Shown here in pieces: positions 1 through 5,680 of a stretch of 21,142 nt of DNA (positions are counted from its first letter, which is position 1; each line of letters begins with the position of its first letter). Position numbers and translations under genes: made by a program. Origin of the DNA: a virus; IMG/VR virus record IMGVR_UViG_3300042907_000588, positions 1 through 21,142 of that record. The stretch is one strand, 5' to 3'. A model generated the notes under the pieces. That model saw nothing but the letters and a program-made list of their open reading frames with translations, had not been told where the DNA came from and searched no databases.

Positions 1-18
1 CTCCCGTGCTGCGGTTAG
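1..18. repeat. 18-bp direct repeat shared by two paralogous genes (copy 1; copy 2 at 1207-1224)
   Basis: The plus-strand word CTCCCGTGCTGCGGTTAG occurs at 1-18 and again at 1207-1224. In both places the minus strand encodes LTAARE in frame. A second shared word, CCTCCGCCAGCCTGTCC, is at 84-100 and 1086-1102, and with one mismatch at 1457-1473. These are coding repeats inside related coiled-coil genes and probably reflect duplication and recombination among them. Confidence 0.8.
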
Positions 19-420
19 TTCGGCATCAACTTTACGAAACGCTAAAACGACAACATCGTGAGCTTGCTGTGTTGTGGTTAGCTCCTCCGCCAGCCTGTCC
101 GCCAGAGCGCGTTTGTCGAAAAGGGAATCGTTTGTTAGCTCCCATCGCAGAGTCATTTCGTCCCGCTGCTCGGTGACTATTTCTAGCTTAGTTGCAATTT
201 CGTGATTGTGATTATCCGCTGACTGCAAAGCAGCTTTGTATTCATCCCGCTGCTCGGTGGCTTTATCTTGTAGCTCCAATGGTGGTATGTAAAGTTGCCA
301 TGTATCTCCTTGGCAATGATATGTTGCTCCGTCATCTCCAAGACCAAGCAGAACTCCTTGCCATACGGAGTCATTAGGTGACATTAGTAATTGTATTATT
401 TTCGGTGTTGGTGTGTTCAT
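1..420 (-). CDS. Coiled-coil accessory protein, paralogue of the gene at 913-1359 (3' end beyond window)
   Basis: The minus frame from the ATG at 418-420 is open for 140 codons to the window edge, so the C-terminus is missing. The product begins MNTPTPK, nearly the same as the MNNTPTPK start of the gene at 913-1359. It then has a short globular stretch (to about residue 62) and Glu/Arg/Leu-rich helices carrying TEQRDE twice, ADRLAEEL and ELTAARE. These phrases recur in the genes at 913 and 1356, often with identical DNA. The leader is A/C-rich with no Shine-Dalgarno. I see no catalytic motif. The helices suggest a coiled-coil or oligomerising accessory protein made with the recombination operon; its function is unknown. 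Confidence 0.75.
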   Translation of the reverse strand, partial: MNTPTPKIIQLLMSPNDSVWQGVLLGLGDDGATYHCQGDTWQLYIPPLELQDKATEQRDEYKAALQSADNHNHEIATKLEIVTEQRDEMTLRWELTNDSLFDKRALADRLAEELTTTQQAHDVVVLAFRKVDAELTAARE

Positions 421-457
421 TGTTCGGTTGGTTGGTTAAATTAAATCGAACAGGTCG

Positions 458-802
458 CTAGACCAAACCTTGCGGTCGGTCAGCTTGGCTGTTAGCCTCA
501 GATTCCGCTTCGGCCTGCTCATTCTCAAGAATGGCTTGCTCGTAGCGTTCGTCTTCCTCGCGCTGCATTTCGCGGCGGCGTTCTTCGGCCAGATATTCCG
601 CTCGTCTCTCAGCGGCCTCTTCTGCTTCGCGTTCTTCCCGCCTGCGCTCATCGGCGCGACGAGCCTCATCGAATCCGTCTTGGTAGTCGCGGGATTCGCG
701 GTCATAACCAAGGTATCGGCTTTCGTCGTAGCCATAGCGTCCATTGCGCTCGAAGTCGCGTTCGCCTTGGCGGTGGTCTGAATTGTATCCGTATCTGCTC
801 AT
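458..802 (-). CDS. Highly charged Glu/Arg-rich helical protein (114 aa)
   Basis: The ATG at 800-802 opens a 114-codon frame ending in TAG. The first 40 residues are rich in Tyr, Arg, Gly and Asp (MSRYGY, RYGYDES, LGYDRESRDYQDG). Residues about 45-105 are almost entirely Glu, Arg and Ala (RRREEREAEEAAERR) and predict one long charged helix. No enzyme domain is visible. The antisense frame looks like a membrane protein, and the frame at 436-744 looks basic; both are shadows of the repeated GAR/CGN codons. The product may be a structural or nucleic-acid-associated accessory protein, but I do not recognise it. Confidence 0.7.
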   Translation of the reverse strand: MSRYGYNSDHRQGERDFERNGRYGYDESRYLGYDRESRDYQDGFDEARRADERRREEREAEEAAERRAEYLAEERRREMQREEDERYEQAILENEQAEAESEANSQADRPQGLV

Positions 803-842
803 AAAATCAAGAAGGCTAACAAGGGAGTGATGGCAACGGGAA

Positions 843-947
843 CTAGCCGTTGATGTCGGTGGTGTTATCGGAGTCCTGCGCGGCTAGTTCCCGCGCCATA
901 CCCCCAGCGTTCTCAGAAGTCAAAAGGTCTGAATTGGTCAAAGTCAT
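843..947 (-). CDS. Small hydrophilic ORF (34 aa) overlapping the end of the 913-1359 gene
   Basis: The ATG at 945-947 starts a 34-codon frame ending in TAG at 843-845. The peptide begins MTLTNSDLL and ends NTTDING; it is polar with no membrane segment. It overlaps the last 35 bases of the upstream gene in another frame. Its main support is a strong Shine-Dalgarno, AAGGAGGG at 952-959, about 5 bases before the ATG, in a genome segment where most genes lack one. That sequence also encodes Lys-Gly-Gly of the upstream protein, so it could be coincidence. The function is unknown. Confidence 0.4.
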   Translation of the reverse strand: MTLTNSDLLTSENAGGMARELAAQDSDNTTDING

Positions 948-1359
948 CGCTCCCTCCTTTCACGTCTGCGATCATATCGTTGGCATCAACAGTATGATCT
1001 GGGTTTAGGGATTGGAGGGCTTCGTAAAGTTCTACGTCGCAAAAGTCTGGAGCAAATCGCAATGTGGTTTTGTGTTTTCGGATAGCCTCCGCCAGCCTGT
1101 CCAGCTGCTCCTTTAGCCTGACTAAATTCATCCTACACTCGGTTGCGTCATGCCCGTCTAAAAGTTCAGCTAAGCACATAAAATCCTTTCGTGTTTCAAC
1201 CAGTTCCTCCCGTGCTGCGGTTAGCTCAAGTTCCTGAGTGGTTAATTTACGAATGATGTCCTCCGCAAATAGTTCTCTGCGTCCATCTGGTTGTCTCTCC
1301 CATACTTCGCCGCCTCTGTTTTCATAGACGGTTAATTTCGGTGTCGGTGTGTTGTTCAT
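913..1359 (-). CDS. Coiled-coil accessory protein with MNNTPTPK start (148 aa)
   Basis: The start ATG overlaps the stop of the upstream gene as ATGA (1356-1359), so translation is probably coupled. Residues 1-30 form a short N-terminal part (VYENRGGEVWERQ), followed by a helical region about 38-100 with ELTAAREEL and LKEQLDRLAEAIRK. The phrase EALQSL (about residues 113-118) is shared with the upstream neighbour, and the start is shared with the gene at the window edge. The C-terminus is acidic. It looks like one member of a family built from exchangeable coiled-coil segments. No catalytic motif is visible; the function is unknown. Confidence 0.75.
   Translation of the reverse strand: MNNTPTPKLTVYENRGGEVWERQPDGRRELFAEDIIRKLTTQELELTAAREELVETRKDFMCLAELLDGHDATECRMNLVRLKEQLDRLAEAIRKHKTTLRFAPDFCDVELYEALQSLNPDHTVDANDMIADVKGGSDDFDQFRPFDF
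952..959 (-). promoter_or_regulatory. Shine-Dalgarno AAGGAGGG for the 34-aa ORF
   Basis: The minus strand reads AAGGAGGG followed by AGCG and then ATG. This is a near-perfect anti-16S match at usable spacing and is the reason for proposing the start at 947. It lies inside the upstream coding sequence. Confidence 0.45.
1005..1023. repeat. 19-bp direct repeat encoding the EALQSL module (copy 1; copy 2 at 1376-1394)
   Basis: TTAGGGATTGGAGGGCTTC on the plus strand occurs identically at 1005-1023 and 1376-1394. It encodes EALQSL(N/T)P at the corresponding place in two adjacent minus-strand genes. The identity at DNA level points to recent duplication or gene conversion. Confidence 0.8.
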
Positions 1360-1679
1360 GGTTTTGCGTTCGGGGTTAGGGATTGGAGGGCTTCTTTTGC
1401 GTCACTGTATTCTCCGCATCCTTCTCCTGAGATGAATGGCATACAATTTATTAAAGCCTCCGCCAGCATGTCCCGCTGCTCGGTGACTTCCTTAAGCGTC
1501 TTATGTGATGCGTTTAATTCGTCATTTTTAGCGACTAAATACATCGTCATAGCTGGGATAGATAGCTCGTGATTGTATATGCCTGATGTAGACAAGATAG
1601 ATTTAATCTTTGTTAGAATATGATTAGCCTCATGGTAATCATCCCATTCGGCTTTGGTTAGAACATATTGGATTTGCAT
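1356..1679 (-). CDS. Coiled-coil accessory protein ending in EALQSLTPN (107 aa)
   Basis: I place the start at the ATG at 1677-1679, giving MQIQYVLTKAEW, not at the in-frame ATG at 1694. The later ATG overlaps the stop of the small gene before it as TAATG and has a GGAGGG Shine-Dalgarno 7 bases upstream. The N-terminal half (residues 1-55) is a mixed helical region without known motifs. Residues 58-82 carry NASHKTLKEVTEQRDMLAEAL, and the C-terminus carries EALQSLTPN. The family phrases are shared with the genes at 913 and 1. The stop overlaps the next start as ATGA. The function is unknown. Confidence 0.72.
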   Translation of the reverse strand: MQIQYVLTKAEWDDYHEANHILTKIKSILSTSGIYNHELSIPAMTMYLVAKNDELNASHKTLKEVTEQRDMLAEALINCMPFISGEGCGEYSDAKEALQSLTPNAKP

Positions 1680-1825
1680 TAGTTTACCCTCCATTGATAG
1701 ATGGTTGAGTTAGTCTGAGCCGTTGCAGTATCAGCTAATACGGTCGCAATAGTCGCAAGGTGATTAGCTAGATACGGGTGCGCTTGTCTCATCGCGGATT
1801 CGTTTGGGTAACTATACATTGTCAT
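1679..1825 (-). CDS. Small protein (48 aa) between the nuclease and the coiled-coil genes
   Basis: The ATG at 1823-1825 lies 4 bases after the stop of the RecE-type nuclease and opens a 48-codon frame ending TAA at 1679-1681, where it shares one base with the next ATG. The product starts MTMYSYPNESAMRQ, has an Ala/Thr-rich helix (about residues 18-38) and ends YQWRVN. The exact fit between two genes, with no loss of frame, supports a real gene. The helix is only moderately hydrophobic, so I do not call a membrane segment. It may be an accessory factor of the nuclease, but this is inferred from position only. Confidence 0.65.
   Translation of the reverse strand: MTMYSYPNESAMRQAHPYLANHLATIATVLADTATAQTNSTIYQWRVN
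1687..1692 (-). promoter_or_regulatory. Shine-Dalgarno GGAGGG deciding the start at 1679
   Basis: GGAGGG on the minus strand, then TAAACTA, then ATG. This supports initiation at 1679 and not 1694, and agrees with the TAATG junction with the gene before. Confidence 0.6.
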
Positions 1826-1829
1826 AATT

Positions 1830-2672
1830 TTAGTCTTGGTAAGCATACTCTGGCACGTCTAGCTCGATCTCTCCGTCCCAGATCGATGGGAAATAGTTTT
1901 GCTCCAGGCAGTTTGCGAATTTATGCGCTCCCAGCCTGTAAATATCCGCCCCTAGCATAATAGCTCGGATTGGTAGTTCTACTACTGCGACCCGATACGG
2001 TGCGGTTGATGCTACGAAGATAAACTTAAACCTATTACGTTCTTCTCCGCTCGCGATTGAGTATCCGTCACAATAAGCACCAGCTTGGACGTGATACATC
2101 CAATCGTAAATGTGCTTGGCTAGTGATCGTTTGGACTCTAAAGCGGATGCGGTGCAGGTCTTTAGGTCTACGATGGTTTCGCCGTCATCGGGTAGGATAT
2201 CGATTAGTCCCTTAGACGCGAATGGATAGCTAGTCTTGTGTCTAAACGCAACTTGGAACTGTGCGCCCTTGAGTATCGCCGCTGCCTCTGGTTTAGCTTT
2301 AATAGCGTCCAACTGCGCTTGTGCGACGTTTAGATCACTTTCCTTTAATACAGTCACGCCGGCTGCTTCCATCTCGCTACGCCACGCTTTAGACTCATTG
2401 GAGCGAAACTCAGCATATTCGGACATAACGTATCGGTTCTCAAACTGATGCGGCTCGGTTAGTAAACAATCCAGTAGACTACCAGCCGACATAGCTGCGG
2501 TCTTTTCGCGTGGAGGTGCGTTTTTCCAGCTCCATGGATCTTCTATGAAGTTGCAAATGAGCGATTTGGAGATAGCCTTATCCGCTACGGTCTGAATCGT
2601 ATCTTTCGGCGTAATATCGTCTGATCGGTATAGATCGAACGGAATACCCGTCTTAATGCCGTAGAAGATCAT
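1830..2672 (-). CDS. PDDEXK exonuclease, RecE/RecB nuclease-like (280 aa)
   Basis: Probably a 5'-3' or RecB-type exonuclease that resects phage DNA for single-strand annealing recombination. The layout matches the PDDEXK nucleases of phage RecE/Cas4 type. An N-terminal helical region has SAGSLLDCLL at 62-71, where the family has its conserved G-x-x-h-H/D-x-L-L stretch. The metal site is Asp158 in GLID and Asp169-x-Lys171 in VDLKT. The RecB-family QxxxY motif is QAGAY at 196-200. The length is usual for phage members. The start overlaps the upstream stop as ATGA, coupling it to the probable partner at 2669. The assignment to the superfamily is strong; exact polarity is inferred. Confidence 0.82.
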   Translation of the reverse strand: MIFYGIKTGIPFDLYRSDDITPKDTIQTVADKAISKSLICNFIEDPWSWKNAPPREKTAAMSAGSLLDCLLTEPHQFENRYVMSEYAEFRSNESKAWRSEMEAAGVTVLKESDLNVAQAQLDAIKAKPEAAAILKGAQFQVAFRHKTSYPFASKGLIDILPDDGETIVDLKTCTASALESKRSLAKHIYDWMYHVQAGAYCDGYSIASGEERNRFKFIFVASTAPYRVAVVELPIRAIMLGADIYRLGAHKFANCLEQNYFPSIWDGEIELDVPEYAYQD

Positions 2673-3073
2673 TGGTCACCCCCTGTCATTGCAGCCCGAT
2701 TAGCTTTGAGTAGTTCCGCATCGGGTTTAGCCTTTAGACGTAGACCGCATACAGTCGCACCGCCAGCAGGATTTCTGACTCCGTCTTGGACGTATAGCGA
2801 TACCTTCTTGCCAATCCATTTAGTAGTATCCGCTCCGAAACAAGCTGCAAGGGTTTTGCGGTTAGTTGCATTTAGAACCATCCGTTTCGGCTTGTCGTTA
2901 AATCCGACTGAATAGAATGACTTCTTTTTACCGTCCTGCATAACCTCGTCAGCGTGTTCAAATACGCCGCTAATGGTTACTTCGATTTCTCCTAGCCCAA
3001 TAAAATCCTCGCTAGCTAGAAATTTGCTAGATGTTTTCATTTGGCTAACTTTGCCTGTGAATTGCTTTTCCAT
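2669..3073 (-). CDS. Phage recombination-operon protein, possible OB-fold ssDNA-binding partner (134 aa)
   Basis: The first three residues follow an A-rich leader (TTAACAAATAATAAC). Residues about 30-120 read like one small beta-rich domain, with short strands (EIEVTISGV, KSFYSVGFN, KKVSLYVQDG) and the phrase LNATNRKTLAACFGADTTKW followed by IGKK. I recognise this NxTNxKTxxxxxGxxTxxWIGK pattern from small phage proteins encoded next to RecE/Cas4-type nucleases. Its place directly upstream of the nuclease, with an ATGA overlap, suggests they work together. An OB-like or ssDNA-binding role is inferred from position and strand pattern, not from a diagnostic motif. Confidence 0.6.
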   Translation of the reverse strand: MEKQFTGKVSQMKTSSKFLASEDFIGLGEIEVTISGVFEHADEVMQDGKKKSFYSVGFNDKPKRMVLNATNRKTLAACFGADTTKWIGKKVSLYVQDGVRNPAGGATVCGLRLKAKPDAELLKANRAAMTGGDQ

Positions 3074-3077
3074 GTTA

Positions 3078-3200
3078 TTATTTGTTAATGATTAAGATTA
3101 CTGACCATGCGATAATTCCGATAGTTACACCCGCGACCAAGGCGGATACTACTAAGAAATATAACTCTTTTCGGTCTGGTTTATTCTTCAAATTCCGCAT
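3078..3200 (-). CDS. Small single-span membrane protein (40 aa)
   Basis: The ATG at 3198-3200 lies inside the end of the gene before it, in another frame, and runs 40 codons to TAA at 3078-3080, four bases before the next ATG. A basic N-terminus (RNLKNKPDRK) precedes a continuous hydrophobic stretch, residues about 13-38 (YFLVVSALVAGVTIGIIAW...), and the protein ends INK. The charge pattern predicts N-in topology. It fills the gap between two genes. It could be a superinfection-exclusion or membrane-anchoring peptide, but no family is recognised. Confidence 0.6.
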   Translation of the reverse strand: MRNLKNKPDRKELYFLVVSALVAGVTIGIIAWSVILIINK

Positions 3201-3441
3201 CGAGTTCTTTCTGCGTCTGATCTGTTTTAATTCCTGCTCTAATGTATTCTTCATGTTCGTTTAGTTCGTTGGTTATTAGGTTTTGTAGAAAATGGCATCG
3301 GCGTAGATGTTTGACGTAACGATCTAACAGAGATTGGTTGCCGTCTCGGATTGTTACATGATTAGTTGCCCAGAATATAGCCGTGTTGTCCTTGGTGGAT
3401 CTGAATCGGCGTTGGATAACTAGTAGGTTGTTTAAGGTCAT
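3181..3441 (-). CDS. Small helical protein, first gene of the left operon (86 aa)
   Basis: I choose the ATG at 3439-3441 over the longer TTG start at 3480. The product begins MTLNNLLVIQRRF and is mostly helical, with LLDRYVKHLRRCHFLQNLI (about 38-56) and an acidic Glu-rich end. It is the first gene after the gene-free control region, so its 5' end marks the start of the recombination operon. There is no recognised domain; an HTH is not evident. It is likely an early small regulatory or accessory protein, which is inference. Confidence 0.6.
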   Translation of the reverse strand: MTLNNLLVIQRRFRSTKDNTAIFWATNHVTIRDGNQSLLDRYVKHLRRCHFLQNLITNELNEHEEYIRAGIKTDQTQKELDAEFEE

Positions 3442-3464
3442 GTCGAACGGATAGATAAAGTATA

Positions 3465-3516
3465 GATTTGAAACCCGCAAGCTCTTTTTTCAAATTAGTT
3501 AAAATAATTTCAAATC
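3465..3516. repeat. 9-bp inverted repeat GATTTGAAA / TTTCAAATC with a third half-site
   Basis: GATTTGAAA at 3465-3473 is the exact reverse complement of TTTCAAATC at 3508-3516. A third near copy, TTTCAAATT, lies between them at 3488-3496. The spacing of 20 bases between the two same-direction copies puts them on one face of the helix. It sits just upstream of the first operon gene and looks like an operator. Confidence 0.5.
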
Positions 3517-3552
3517 TGACCAAATAGTCCAAGTCGACAATATGGTTAAAAC

Positions 3553-3565
3553 ATCCATAATGGAT
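3553..3565. repeat. 13-bp perfect palindrome ATCCAT-A-ATGGAT
   Basis: Two exact 6-base arms around a single central base, in the gene-free control region. The form is typical of a dimeric repressor half-site pair. Confidence 0.5.
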
Positions 3566-3699
3566 AGTTTATCGGACGAAAACCCGTGCTATTGTATTGT
3601 AAAACGGACTAAAAACGGGTTATTTTGAATATGATAAACCAAGCAATCCGTTAAGATTTGTCACGGATGTTCAGTAAATTAACGCATCTATTCAACGTG

Positions 3700-3798
3700 T
3701 GACGTTTTGTAACGGGTTGGTTGCGTTTTATGCAACTTTCTCGCGGTTTAATACGTCACTACTGACGACATATCCGCTTAATCCGTTATAAAACGTCA
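3700..3798. repeat. 16-bp inverted repeat (15/16), arms 3700-3715 and 3783-3798
   Basis: The left arm is TGACGTTTTGTAACGG. The reverse complement of the right arm is TGACGTTTTATAACGG, one difference in 16. The arms are 67 bases apart. Two further TGACG/CGTCA cores sit between them at 3754-3758 and 3763-3767. This is the most ordered part of the control region and would suit cooperative binding with looping, or an origin. Confidence 0.6.
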
Positions 3799-3809
3799 TA
3801 TTTGGCGAC

Positions 3810-4058
3810 CTAAACGAATCGGAATATCTTAGCCTGGCGACCATTAACCGCAGCCTTACGCACGGTAATAACGCCGTCCGTTAGTAGTTGGTTCATTTTG
3901 CGATTTAACGCACTCTCGCCTAGCTTTTGACCATTACTAGCCAGTTGTTCGCTAATCTGAGCCAATGTAAATTCATCGGGCTGGATTGGTTTAGATTCCT
4001 CGCCAATGATCGAGTTAATCTTTTCCCAAATATCTAGTGTTTTAGTTGTCTTTTTCAT
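3810..4058 (-). CDS. Small winged-helix DNA-binding protein (82 aa)
   Basis: Probably a transcription regulator. Residues about 27-82 match a winged-helix outline. FTLAQISEQLASNG begins the first helices, LGESALNRKMNQLLTDGVI is the recognition-helix region, and TVRKAAVNGRQAKIFRFV is the basic beta-wing. The same layout is common in small phage wHTH proteins. Its start overlaps the phosphoesterase stop as ATGA, so it is at the end of that operon. It ends directly at the repeat-rich control region, which makes that region its best candidate target (inference). Confidence 0.7.
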   Translation of the reverse strand: MKKTTKTLDIWEKINSIIGEESKPIQPDEFTLAQISEQLASNGQKLGESALNRKMNQLLTDGVITVRKAAVNGRQAKIFRFV

Positions 4059-4777
4059 AGTATTCCGTGAGGTGAAACGATTTGACCATCCTCTTCCGTA
4101 GCGTGGTAAATACGAAACGCACCAGTTTTAGTGTTGTGTAATCCGTATGCCCAGCCCTTACGCCAGCCTAGTTTAGCTCCGTGATGATCCGCATAAGTCA
4201 TTTTGTCGATATCCGCCATAGTCGCTACGGAATGAGACGAGCCGCCGTCTAAGTGGGCTGCAACGTAATCGGTCGGGGTGTGGCAATGCCCGTAAATTGA
4301 ACTACCATACATGGCAAAATGTGCTTTAGCGTGGTTTAGACCCGTCTTGAATCCGTGCATAATGCTTAGATTGCCTATTTTAAGTGTCTTACGGACGTTC
4401 CAAGGTGTCCATTGTATCTTTTGCTTACGAAAGAACTCCTCGGTCTCATCAACCTTACAAGCTGCCAAGTCCGCCAAGGTGCGGTTGCTATGCTCTGATG
4501 CAATACGCCACAATCTATCGCAATGGTTTCCAAGGGTGAGCATACTCGGCTTAAATTGTTTTAATAGCTCGATACCCGCTTGATAATCTACTTTGATGGA
4601 ATCCGCTCTATCCTCGTTAGATGCACCCATGCGTAATGCTCTAAAATCCCATACGTCTCCAAGATGCACCCGATGTTTTGGTTTCCATTCATCCATAAAC
4701 GAATAGAACTTTTTAAGTGTTTTCTGACATACCAAATCCCCGTGGGAATCCGCCATAAATATAGATTTTTCCCACAT
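4055..4777 (-). CDS. Calcineurin-like metallophosphoesterase (240 aa)
   Basis: A binuclear-metal phosphoesterase. All the signature motifs are in order: D-x-H as Asp10-Ser-His12 (MADSHGD), GDxxD as Gly40-Asp41 to Asp44 (GDVWD), GNH at 83-85 followed by Cys where Asp or Glu is usual, a His at 141 (MHG), and GHxH at 163-166 (GHCH). The length is standard for a single-domain phage member. The substrate cannot be read from sequence: phosphodiester, nucleotide or protein phosphate are all possible. It sits 3 bases after the HExxH gene and overlaps the winged-helix gene, so the three probably form a host-takeover or regulatory set. The GNHC variant may tune metal or substrate use. Confidence 0.85.
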   Translation of the reverse strand: MWEKSIFMADSHGDLVCQKTLKKFYSFMDEWKPKHRVHLGDVWDFRALRMGASNEDRADSIKVDYQAGIELLKQFKPSMLTLGNHCDRLWRIASEHSNRTLADLAACKVDETEEFFRKQKIQWTPWNVRKTLKIGNLSIMHGFKTGLNHAKAHFAMYGSSIYGHCHTPTDYVAAHLDGGSSHSVATMADIDKMTYADHHGAKLGWRKGWAYGLHNTKTGAFRIYHATEEDGQIVSPHGIL

Positions 4778-4780
4778 ATA

Positions 4781-5086
4781 TTATTTAATTAAGGTTGATC
4801 TAACTTTCTCCCAACTCGGATGAAACAAAGTATCTAAACATCTAACAATACTCTCCTCTTCCATGACTTTATTATAGCTAACTCCGCCTATATCCAATGC
4901 AGCGTGAACCATCTCGTGACGGATAGTTTCGACTAAGACTGCCCTCGATAACGTAGCTTTGTGACCTAGTAGGATCTTCCTATCGTCCGCATGATACTGA
5001 CCGAAATCATCTAGGTTATGATCTACTTTAATCGTTATAATCCTGCCCCCTATCTCTATTTGTTTAGGTATCTTTAGTGCGGTCAT
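4781..5086 (-). CDS. Small HExxH zinc metallopeptidase-like protein (101 aa)
   Basis: The HExxH zinc motif is HEMVH at 57-61, inside a helix (LVETIRHEMVHAALDI). A downstream Glu pair (EEES, about 76-79), followed by IVRCLDTLF, can supply the third ligand. Before it lies a beta hairpin region (IITIKVDH, RKILLG). The pattern resembles minimal zincin domains of the SprT/ImmA type found in phages; the 101-residue size is near the minimum for an active zincin. It could cleave a host or phage protein, or be a domain with only a structural zinc. The leader is ACTTAACAAATCGATCAT with no Shine-Dalgarno. Confidence 0.7.
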   Translation of the reverse strand: MTALKIPKQIEIGGRIITIKVDHNLDDFGQYHADDRKILLGHKATLSRAVLVETIRHEMVHAALDIGGVSYNKVMEEESIVRCLDTLFHPSWEKVRSTLIK

Positions 5087-5104
5087 ATGATCGATTTGTT
5101 AAGT

Positions 5105-5680
5105 CTATTTCGTTCTCTGGAAATGCATCGCGTCCCGTGACCAAAAAGCCCCAGCACTAAGCCATCCATGTTTGGCGAATACTTCTATAACGCTAAATGG
5201 CATATCCGCACTAGATGGGTAATGTTGCTTATTACGATTAGTCGCCGCCATAAGATCGATTGCAGCACCCCTAGCGTGTAAAGATGGTAACGATCCGCCA
5301 CGCATAGCCCGATTGTTATAACATCCAGCATACTGGCTTAAAGCTATTTTACCCTCTGGAGTAGTAGCTAGTTCACGTAAAATTTTATTAAGCGATTCCG
5401 AACAGGCTTTATTAACCCTAATCGTTTTAACAGGTTGCCCTTCATATCTTAGTCCTAGCCCAAATACATCAAGATTAACTAGCCTAGATTCATCCCCAGC
5501 AGCTCCATATGCTCCTGTTAAACTTAACTGATCTTGTTTAGGAATATACAAGCTATCGCGACTATTATCCATTAGTCTACGCAGGTAGTTTTTACAAGCC
5601 GATATAGACTTTTCGCCCCAGAATCCGTCTGGTTCAGTTCCAATCTTTGCTTGGATAGCTTTAATTTGTTCGTTGGTCAT
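5105..5680 (-). CDS. Endolysin: peptidoglycan-binding-like N-terminus plus M15-type peptidase (191 aa)
   Basis: Cleaves cell-wall peptide cross-links for lysis. The start is the ATG at 5678-5680, which overlaps the stop of the tiny membrane gene; a TTG codon just before it is an unlikely start. Residues 3-37 (EQIKAIQAKIGTEPDGFWG, then a helix) look like a peptidoglycan-binding repeat. The C-terminal half is an M15 D-Ala-D-Ala carboxypeptidase/endopeptidase fold. Its zinc ligands are His135 (SLHARGAAIDL), Asp142 in the same motif, and His186 (AMHF). There is no signal peptide, so a holin should release it. The position after the holin-like and small membrane genes supports a lysis cassette. 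Confidence 0.82.
   Translation of the reverse strand: MTNEQIKAIQAKIGTEPDGFWGEKSISACKNYLRRLMDNSRDSLYIPKQDQLSLTGAYGAAGDESRLVNLDVFGLGLRYEGQPVKTIRVNKACSESLNKILRELATTPEGKIALSQYAGCYNNRAMRGGSLPSLHARGAAIDLMAATNRNKQHYPSSADMPFSVIEVFAKHGWLSAGAFWSRDAMHFQRTK

Larger units (their letters stand above)
3442..3809. promoter_or_regulatory. Gene-free control region with inverted and direct repeats (promoter/operator or origin candidate)
   Basis: No frame of useful length fits here on either strand. The region separates the winged-helix gene from the recombination operon. It contains the inverted pair at 3700-3715 and 3783-3798, a 13-bp palindrome at 3553-3565, and the 9-bp inverted pair at 3465-3473/3508-3516. 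It also holds the words AACGGGTT at 3614-3621 and 3711-3718, and AATCCGTTA at 3645-3653 and 3780-3788. Two short hairpins are visible: GTTGC/GCAAC at 3720-3736 and CGTCA/TGACG at 3754-3767. The 5' side of the operon is AT-rich, with TATACT at about 3459-3464 on the minus strand as a possible -10. Early operator/promoter, origin or both are possible. Confidence 0.55.

Noticed and set aside
436-744. Minus-strand ORF of 102 codons overlapping the charged protein in another frame
   Set aside because: Almost fully contained in the 458-802 gene, with Lys/Arg/Asn composition typical of a frame shadow and no coupled start.
470-781. Plus-strand ORF of 103 codons that looks like a multi-span membrane protein
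   Set aside because: It is antisense to Glu/Arg-rich codons of the 458-802 gene; such codons read backwards give Leu/Phe/Ala. No leader or neighbour on that strand.
3082-3264. Plus-strand ORF of 60 codons opposite the small membrane gene
   Set aside because: Only plus-strand candidate in its area, antisense to two coupled minus-strand genes; composition follows the antisense of a hydrophobic segment.
3442-3480. TTG start extending the first gene of the left operon
   Set aside because: A normal ATG follows at 3441, and the extension lies in the AT-rich inverted-repeat region that looks regulatory.
3442-3809. Possible CRISPR array or tRNA in the repeat-rich gap
   Set aside because: Repeats are short, few and inverted, not regularly spaced direct repeats of 25-35 bases, and no cloverleaf could be folded by eye.
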